Shown here piece by piece: positions 6,711-9,773 of a DNA stretch of 9,773 bases. Each line of letters starts with the position of its first letter. The first letter of the stretch is position 1. The stretch comes from Actinomycetes bacterium. Its GTDB lineage: Bacteria; Actinomycetota; Actinomycetes; JAJYSQ01. Position numbers and translations under genes: made by a program. The notes under the pieces were generated by a model that was not told the DNA's origin, made no database searches, and saw only the letters and a program-made list of their open reading frames with translations. The stretch lies in assembly GCA_021793495.1 (NCBI GenBank), contig JAJYSQ010000025.1, positions 1 to 9,773 of the forward strand. Reading direction: 5' to 3'.

Positions 6711-6739
6711 GGTGCCGCCGCGGACCAGACCGTGGCACC
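6711..6739 (+). other. Weak hairpin between ilvE and the cimA leader peptide
   Basis: GGTGCC at 6711-6716 pairs with GGCACC at 6734-6739, and CGG (6721-6723) with CCG (6730-6732) inside it, separated by an uneven internal loop. It may mark the ilvE mRNA 3' end or be part of the leader RNA if transcription reads through from ilvE. There is no U tract. Confidence 0.3.
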
Positions 6740-6748
6740 ATCACCCTC

Positions 6749-6784
6749 GTGCTGCTGCGACACCGCCGGATCATCATCGTGTAG
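6749..6784 (+). CDS. Attenuator leader peptide, Leu-Leu and Ile-Ile-Ile-Val, upstream of cimA
   Basis: An 11-codon frame starts at GTG 6749 and ends at TAG 6782-6784, reading (M)LLRHRRIIIV. Six of the ten residues after the start are Leu, Ile or Val, and three Ile codons are consecutive. A strong intrinsic terminator follows 28 bases after the stop codon, then the gene for citramalate synthase, which feeds isoleucine synthesis. That combination is the signature of ribosome-mediated attenuation: stalling when charged tRNA-Ile, tRNA-Leu or tRNA-Val is scarce should favour read-through. There is no ribosome binding site, so translation may be leaderless with transcription starting at the GTG. 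The sequence CACCAT at 6736-6741 is a poor but correctly spaced -10. The peptide would be too small for a cellular function of its own. Confidence 0.8.
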   Translation: MLLRHRRIIIV

Positions 6785-6810
6785 CGCGCCGACCACTTGG
6801 CCGGCGCGCT
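6783..6810 (+). other. Leader stem overlapping the leader-peptide stop, candidate antiterminator part
   Basis: AGCGCGCC at 6783-6790 pairs perfectly with GGCGCGCT at 6803-6810. With one bulged U it can be extended by the Val codon GTG (6779-6781) pairing with CAC (6811-6813), which takes the first base of the terminator stem. An alternative upstream hairpin pairs GCGACAC (6757-6763) with GTGT and GCGC (6779-6787, two bases bulged), encloses the three Ile codons, and excludes this stem. These exclusive pairings are what attenuation requires, but I could not find one helix that fully disrupts the terminator. Confidence 0.5.
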
Positions 6811-6812
6811 CA

Positions 6813-6838
6813 CCTCCCGTGACCACGGGAGGTTTTTT
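6813..6838 (+). terminator. Intrinsic terminator of the cimA attenuator
   Basis: CCTCCCGT (6813-6820) and ACGGGAGG (6825-6832) form a perfect 8-bp stem with a GACC loop, followed directly by six T residues (6833-6838), then GTT. This is the only canonical hairpin-plus-U-tract terminator in the window, and T runs are otherwise rare in this high-GC DNA. It lies between the leader peptide and cimA, 18 bases before the cimA ATG, so its default effect should be to stop transcription before cimA. Confidence 0.9.
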
Positions 6839-6846
6839 GTTGCCCC

Positions 6847-6852
6847 AGGAGA
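6847..6852 (+). promoter_or_regulatory. Ribosome binding site of cimA
   Basis: AGGAGA stands 4 bases before the ATG at 6857 and decides that start over the in-frame TTG at 6797, which lies inside the attenuator stem. Confidence 0.75.
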
Positions 6853-6856
6853 CCCG

Positions 6857-8491
6857 ATGACCAGCCCCACTCCCGAACGAGGATCGACGGCCCCCGCGCT
6901 CTGGGGCCCGAGCCTGGTTCCCGCCCTGCAGGTGTACGACACCACGTTGCGCGACGGCGCCCAGCAGGAGGGGCTGTCCCTCACCGTCGCGGACAAGCTG
7001 GTGATCGCCGGGCACCTCGACGACCTCGGCGTGGGGTTCATCGAGGGCGGTTGGCCCGGGGCGAACCCGAAGGACACCGAGTTCTTCCGCCGGGCGCCCG
7101 AGGAGCTGACGCTGTCCCACGCGCTGCTCGCCGCGTTCGGGGCCACCCGTCGCCCCGGGGTGGACGTGGCAGCCGACCCGCTGGTCGCCGCCCTGGTCGC
7201 CTCGGGAGCGCCGGTGGTCACCCTGGTGGCCAAGAGCCACGACCGGCACGTGGAGCGTGCGCTGCGCACCACGTTGGCGGAGAACCTGGCGATGGTGGCC
7301 GAGACGGTGACGCACCTGCGGGCGCACGACCGACGGGTCTTCCTGGACGCCGAGCACTTCTTCGACGGCTACCGGGACAACCCTGCGTACGCGCGGGAGG
7401 TCGTCCGGGTGGCGGTGGAGGCCGGCGCCGAGGTAGTCGTCCTGTGCGACACGAACGGCGGGATGCTCCCCGGGGAGCTCGCCGACATCGTCGGTGCGGT
7501 CCGCGAGCTGACCGGGGCGCCGCTGGGCATCCACTGCCACAACGACACCGGGTGTGCGGTGGCCAACTCGCTGGCCGCCATCGACGCTGGCGCGGTGCAC
7601 GTCCAAGGCACGCTGAACGGGTACGGCGAGCGCACCGGCAACGCCGACCTGGTCACGATCCTGGCCGACCTGGAGCTGAAGTCCCACCAGCCGGTGCTGC
7701 CCGTCGGCTGCCTCGCGGAGGCGACCCGGATCGCCCACGCGGTGGCCGAGGTGACCAACGTGGCCCCGTACGCCCGTCAGCCGTACGTGGGGGCTTCGGC
7801 GTTCGCGCACAAGGCGGGGCTGCACGCCAGCGCCATCAAGGTCGACGCTGCGCTCTACCAGCACACCGATCCCGCCGCCGTCGGCAACGACATGCGGATG
7901 CTCATCTCGGACATGGCCGGACGGGCCAGCATCGAGCTCAAGGGTCGGGCGCTGGGCTTCGATCTGTCGGCCGATCCCGGTGTGGCTAGCCGGATCACCG
8001 ACCGGGTCAAGGCCGCCGAGGCGGCCGGCTACACTTTCGAGGCCGCCGACGCCTCCTTCGAGCTGCTGCTGCGCGAGGAGGTCGACGGGGTGCGCCCGAG
8101 CTTCTTCGACGTCGAGTCCTGGCGGGTCATCGTCGACTCGCGAGCCGACTCCGACGGGTGCGCGGAGGCGACCGTGAAGCTGCACGCCCGTGGCGAGCGG
8201 ATCGTGGCCACCGGGGAGGGCAACGGTCCGGTCAATGCTCTGGACCACGCCCTGCGCTCAGCACTGACCCGGGTCTACCCGGTGCTGGAGAGCTTGGAGC
8301 TGGTCGACTACAAGGTCCGTATCCTCGACGGCGGACAGGGCACGGCGTCGGTCACCCGGGTGCTGGTGCGCACCAGCGATGGCCAGGCCAGCTGGGACAC
8401 CGTCGGGGTGGGCGAGAACGTGATCGGTGCCTCCTGGCAGGCACTGGTCGATGCGGTCACCTTCGGCCTGGTTCGCCATGACCCAGGGTGA
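6857..8491 (+). CDS. cimA: Citramalate synthase
   Basis: This 544-residue enzyme of the 2-isopropylmalate synthase superfamily condenses acetyl-CoA with pyruvate to (R)-citramalate, opening a threonine-independent route to 2-ketobutyrate and isoleucine. The HMGL-like TIM barrel (about 23-295) has VYDTTLRDGAQQEG at 26-39 with the metal-binding Asp and catalytic Arg32. It also has the metal-ligand motif HCHNDTG at 226-232 and NGYGERTGN at 254-262. HKAGLHASAI at 318-327 belongs to the linker subdomain. The C-terminal third (about 385-535) is the LeuA-type allosteric dimerisation domain, where isoleucine or leucine normally inhibits. The length and TTLRDGAQQEG/NGYGERTGN variants are those of the citramalate synthase group rather than LeuA or homocitrate synthase. 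Expression should be controlled by the upstream Leu/Ile/Val attenuator. The last five codons and stop lie in a short tandem duplication. Confidence 0.9.
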   Translation: MTSPTPERGSTAPALWGPSLVPALQVYDTTLRDGAQQEGLSLTVADKLVIAGHLDDLGVGFIEGGWPGANPKDTEFFRRAPEELTLSHALLAAFGATRRPGVDVAADPLVAALVASGAPVVTLVAKSHDRHVERALRTTLAENLAMVAETVTHLRAHDRRVFLDAEHFFDGYRDNPAYAREVVRVAVEAGAEVVVLCDTNGGMLPGELADIVGAVRELTGAPLGIHCHNDTGCAVANSLAAIDAGAVHVQGTLNGYGERTGNADLVTILADLELKSHQPVLPVGCLAEATRIAHAVAEVTNVAPYARQPYVGASAFAHKAGLHASAIKVDAALYQHTDPAAVGNDMRMLISDMAGRASIELKGRALGFDLSADPGVASRITDRVKAAEAAGYTFEAADASFELLLREEVDGVRPSFFDVESWRVIVDSRADSDGCAEATVKLHARGERIVATGEGNGPVNALDHALRSALTRVYPVLESLELVDYKVRILDGGQGTASVTRVLVRTSDGQASWDTVGVGENVIGASWQALVDAVTFGLVRHDPG

Positions 8492-8511
8492 TCCGCCATG
8501 ACCCCGGGTGA
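8474..8511 (+). repeat. 18-base direct repeat duplicating the end of cimA
   Basis: CGCCATGACCCAGGGTGA at 8474-8491 encodes the last five residues (RHDPG) and stop of cimA. It recurs at 8494-8511 with one change (A to C), a period of 20 bases. The second copy is untranslated in the cimA frame. It looks like a local duplication of the gene's tail. Confidence 0.8.
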
Positions 8512-8518
8512 GTGGTCA

Positions 8519-8540
8519 AACCCCGGTCAAGCCTGGGGTT
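8519..8540 (+). other. Hairpin after cimA (AACCCCGG stem)
   Basis: AACCCCGG (8519-8526) pairs with CC and GGGGTT (8532-8540, one bulged T) around a TCAAG loop. It starts 28 bases after the cimA stop codon and is a plausible weak terminator without a U tract. The outer six pairs are the same AACCCC/GGGGTT combination as the hairpin after leuB, in the opposite arm order. Confidence 0.5.
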
Positions 8541-8556
8541 CCTGGGTGTGCGCCGG

Positions 8557-8586
8557 CGCATGGGGAGAGCATGCTCTCCCCATGCG
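8557..8586 (+). promoter_or_regulatory. 30-bp perfect palindrome containing the start codon of the SGNH hydrolase
   Basis: The 15 bases CGCATGGGGAGAGCA (8557-8571) are followed immediately by their exact reverse complement (8572-8586). The ATG of the downstream gene (8582-8584) and the only purine-rich candidate ribosome site (GGGGAGAG, 8562-8569) both lie inside it. As RNA it would form a 13-bp stem with a CATG loop and hide both elements. As DNA it could be an operator, and CATGCT at 8570-8575 could serve as a weak leaderless -10. Confidence 0.75.
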
Positions 8587-9532
8587 TGAGACTTCGGCTC
8601 GTCGACCGGGTGCTCGGGTGCTGACCCTGCGGCTCGTGGGCATCGTCGCTCTGCTGGCCGGGCTGGTCGTCGGGGCCGCCCCGGTCGCACACGCCGGGGT
8701 GCCGCGGACGCAGCCCGCGGCACCCCGGTACTACCTGGCGCTGGGTGACTCGCTGGCCACCGGCGTGCAGTACGACCCCGCGACCAACCAGACCTACGTG
8801 TCCGCCCAGGGGTACGTGGCCGACCTGTATGCCCGGCTGCACGCCCAGGACCCGTCCTTGGCGCTGGCCAACCTGTCCTGCCCCGGGGAGACCACGACGA
8901 CCATGATCCACGGTGGATGCCCGTACGCCGCGGAGACCTCGTACGGCACCAGCCGGCCTCAGCTGGCTGTGGCCGAGGCGTTCCTGCGGGCCCACCGGGG
9001 TCAGGTGGCGCTGGTCACCATCGACATCGGGGCCAACGACGTGGACGGGTGTGCCTCGGCCACCGGGGTGGACCTGGCCTGCACGATGGACGGGCTGACC
9101 GCCGTGGCGACCAACATCTCGTCGATCATGTCCGGCTTGAGGGCGGCTGGTGGGTGGGCGGTGCCGATCGTCGGGATGAGCTACTACGACCCGGTGCTGG
9201 CGGCCTGGTTGACCGGTCCCGCGGGCCGTACCGTGGCGCGGGAGTCGGTGTGGCTCAGCCAAGTGCTCAACGGGGTGCTGTGGTTCGGGTACGCGCTGCA
9301 CGGTGCGGCGGTCGCCCCCGTGGCCGAGGCGTTCCACACCACGGACTTCACCCCGGTGACCGTCCCTGGGCTGCCCACCGGTACCCCGCGCAACGTCGCG
9401 ACGATCTGCGCCCTGACCTGGATGTGCCCGTACGCCAACATCCACGCCAACGCCGCCGGCTACCGGGTGATCGCGCAGGCGTTCGCCGCCCGGCTGCCGG
9501 CGCCCTGGCGGCGGGTGGCGGCAGCCGGGTGA
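8582..9532 (+). CDS. Secreted SGNH/GDSL-family hydrolase (lipase/esterase-like)
   Basis: The 316-residue product begins with a signal peptide: Arg-rich n-region to about residue 17, hydrophobic core at 18-33, and an A-H-A cleavage site after residue 38. The mature protein opens with YYLALGDSLA, placing the catalytic Ser at 57. The oxyanion residues follow as Gly102 (block II, SCPGE) and Asn152 (block III, GANDV). The catalytic His is H288 in ANIHANAAGY. In most family members an Asp stands three residues before that His; here it is Ala285. Streptomyces scabies esterase is a known SGNH enzyme lacking the Asp, so activity is still plausible. Paired cysteines (for example C101/C112, and those around 155-164) suggest disulfides outside the cell. 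The substrate is unknown; lipids, esters or cell-wall acyl groups are possible. The ATG at 8582 fits the signal peptide better than an in-frame ATG at 8498. Confidence 0.85.
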   Translation: MRETSARRPGARVLTLRLVGIVALLAGLVVGAAPVAHAGVPRTQPAAPRYYLALGDSLATGVQYDPATNQTYVSAQGYVADLYARLHAQDPSLALANLSCPGETTTTMIHGGCPYAAETSYGTSRPQLAVAEAFLRAHRGQVALVTIDIGANDVDGCASATGVDLACTMDGLTAVATNISSIMSGLRAAGGWAVPIVGMSYYDPVLAAWLTGPAGRTVARESVWLSQVLNGVLWFGYALHGAAVAPVAEAFHTTDFTPVTVPGLPTGTPRNVATICALTWMCPYANIHANAAGYRVIAQAFAARLPAPWRRVAAAG

Positions 9533-9561
9533 CGTGAAGGCTCCCGGCAGATGGGCCCCCC

Positions 9562-9567
9562 TAGGAT
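9562..9567 (+). promoter_or_regulatory. -10 box placing a transcript start at the FAH-family GTG (TAGGAT)
   Basis: TAGGAT lies 6 bases before the GTG at 9574, the same geometry as ilvE. No ribosome binding site is present. I infer a leaderless transcript for the last gene in the window. Confidence 0.55.
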
Positions 9568-9573
9568 GATCGG

Positions 9574-9773
9574 GTGCGCATCGCCAGGTTCACCACCGGG
9601 TCCGACCCGAGGTTCGCCACCGTCGAGGGGGAGGGCGAGGACCCCGTCGGGTTGACGTTGGTCGTGATGAACGGCGATCCGTTGTACTCCCCGCTCGTGC
9701 CCACGGGTGAGCGGGTGCCATTGGCCGACGCACGGCTGCTCGCCCCGGTGATCCCACGCAGCAAGGTCGTGGC
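9574..9773 (+). CDS. Fumarylacetoacetate hydrolase (FAH) family protein, N-terminal part
   Basis: The frame opens at GTG 9574 and runs off the window end after 66 codons. It begins MRIARFTTGSDPRFATVEG, a pattern I recognise from actinobacterial FAH-family proteins (2-hydroxyhepta-2,4-diene-1,7-dioate isomerase-like) that lie just before gltX near leuB in mycobacteria. The visible part is the small N-terminal domain (up to ARLLAPVIPRSKVV). The catalytic FAH domain with its metal ligands is beyond the edge, so the reaction cannot be assigned; family members cleave or decarboxylate beta-keto acids such as oxaloacetate or acylpyruvates. The start is supported by the TAGGAT box. Confidence 0.85.
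   Translation, partial: MRIARFTTGSDPRFATVEGEGEDPVGLTLVVMNGDPLYSPLVPTGERVPLADARLLAPVIPRSKVV

Noticed and set aside
6731..6741. T-box-like sequence (TGGCACC) upstream of cimA
   Set aside because: It matches only the TGGNACC part of the T-box consensus. The following GCG is missing, there is no specifier stem, and it is not in an antiterminator next to the terminator. The leader peptide explains the region better.
6797..6856. TTG at 6797 as the start of cimA
   Set aside because: Translation would begin inside the attenuator and read through the terminator stem; AGGAGA before ATG 6857 is the proper start signal.
6422..8248. Long open frame of about 600 codons on the minus strand opposite ilvE and cimA
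   Set aside because: It is antisense to two confidently identified genes, its product is a low-complexity Arg/Gly/His/Gln mixture with no motif, and such frames are expected in high-GC DNA where stop codons are rare. The same applies to the minus-strand frames at 3072-4673, 5589-6689 and 8516-9445.
8498..8581. Upstream ATG at 8498 as the start of the SGNH hydrolase
   Set aside because: It lies in the duplicated tail of cimA and would add 28 residues without homology ahead of a well-formed signal peptide that begins at 8582.

Overview
This window looks like chromosomal DNA from a high-GC actinobacterium. GC content is very high throughout. Codons strongly favour G or C at the third position, GTG starts are common, and several genes have a TANNNT box 6-7 bases before the start codon with no ribosome binding site, as in actinobacterial leaderless transcripts. 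The gene order (ilvN end, ilvC, serA, leuB, then ilvE, cimA, and a fumarylacetoacetate-hydrolase family gene) resembles the branched-chain amino acid/serine neighbourhood known from actinomycetes. I cannot name the genus.

Layout, all on the + strand: 1-79, the last 25 codons of ilvN (acetolactate synthase small subunit); 172-1203, ilvC; 1207-1251, a G-run tract that could form a quadruplex; 1296-2888, serA; 2940-4004, leuB; 4006-4028, a hairpin; 4098-4697, a PAP2/BcrC-like membrane phosphatase; 4739-5452, a membrane-anchored GT51 transglycosylase-like protein with altered motifs; 5447-5548, short tandem repeats and a 20-bp perfect palindrome; 5565-6704, ilvE; 6705-6856, an attenuator leader with a tiny Leu/Ile/Val peptide and a textbook intrinsic terminator; 6857-8491, cimA (citramalate synthase); 8474-8586, a small tandem duplication, a hairpin and a 30-bp perfect palindrome; 8582-9532, a secreted SGNH/GDSL hydrolase; 9574 to the end, the N-terminus of an FAH-family hydrolase. 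No gene-free stretch exceeds 300 bases. The longest is the 152-base leader between ilvE and cimA. I saw no tRNA, rRNA, CRISPR array or mobile element.

Most of the genes form one metabolic unit. CimA makes citramalate from pyruvate and acetyl-CoA. LeuB oxidises both 3-isopropylmalate (leucine) and 3-methylmalate (the citramalate route to 2-ketobutyrate and isoleucine). IlvN/IlvC run the shared Ile/Val steps, IlvE does the final transamination, and SerA opens serine synthesis. The PAP2 and GT51 genes form an unrelated cell-envelope pair (undecaprenyl phosphate recycling and glycan polymerisation) placed between leuB and ilvE. The SGNH hydrolase is a second unrelated insertion.

The most interesting signals are regulatory. 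They are the Leu-Leu/Ile-Ile-Ile-Val leader and terminator in front of cimA, a 20-bp palindrome where the -35 region of ilvE should be, and a 30-bp palindrome that contains the start codon of the secreted hydrolase. At protein level, SerA has Glu in place of the first Gly of its Rossmann motif, the GT51 protein has changes in several conserved motifs, and the SGNH hydrolase lacks the usual Asp of its triad.
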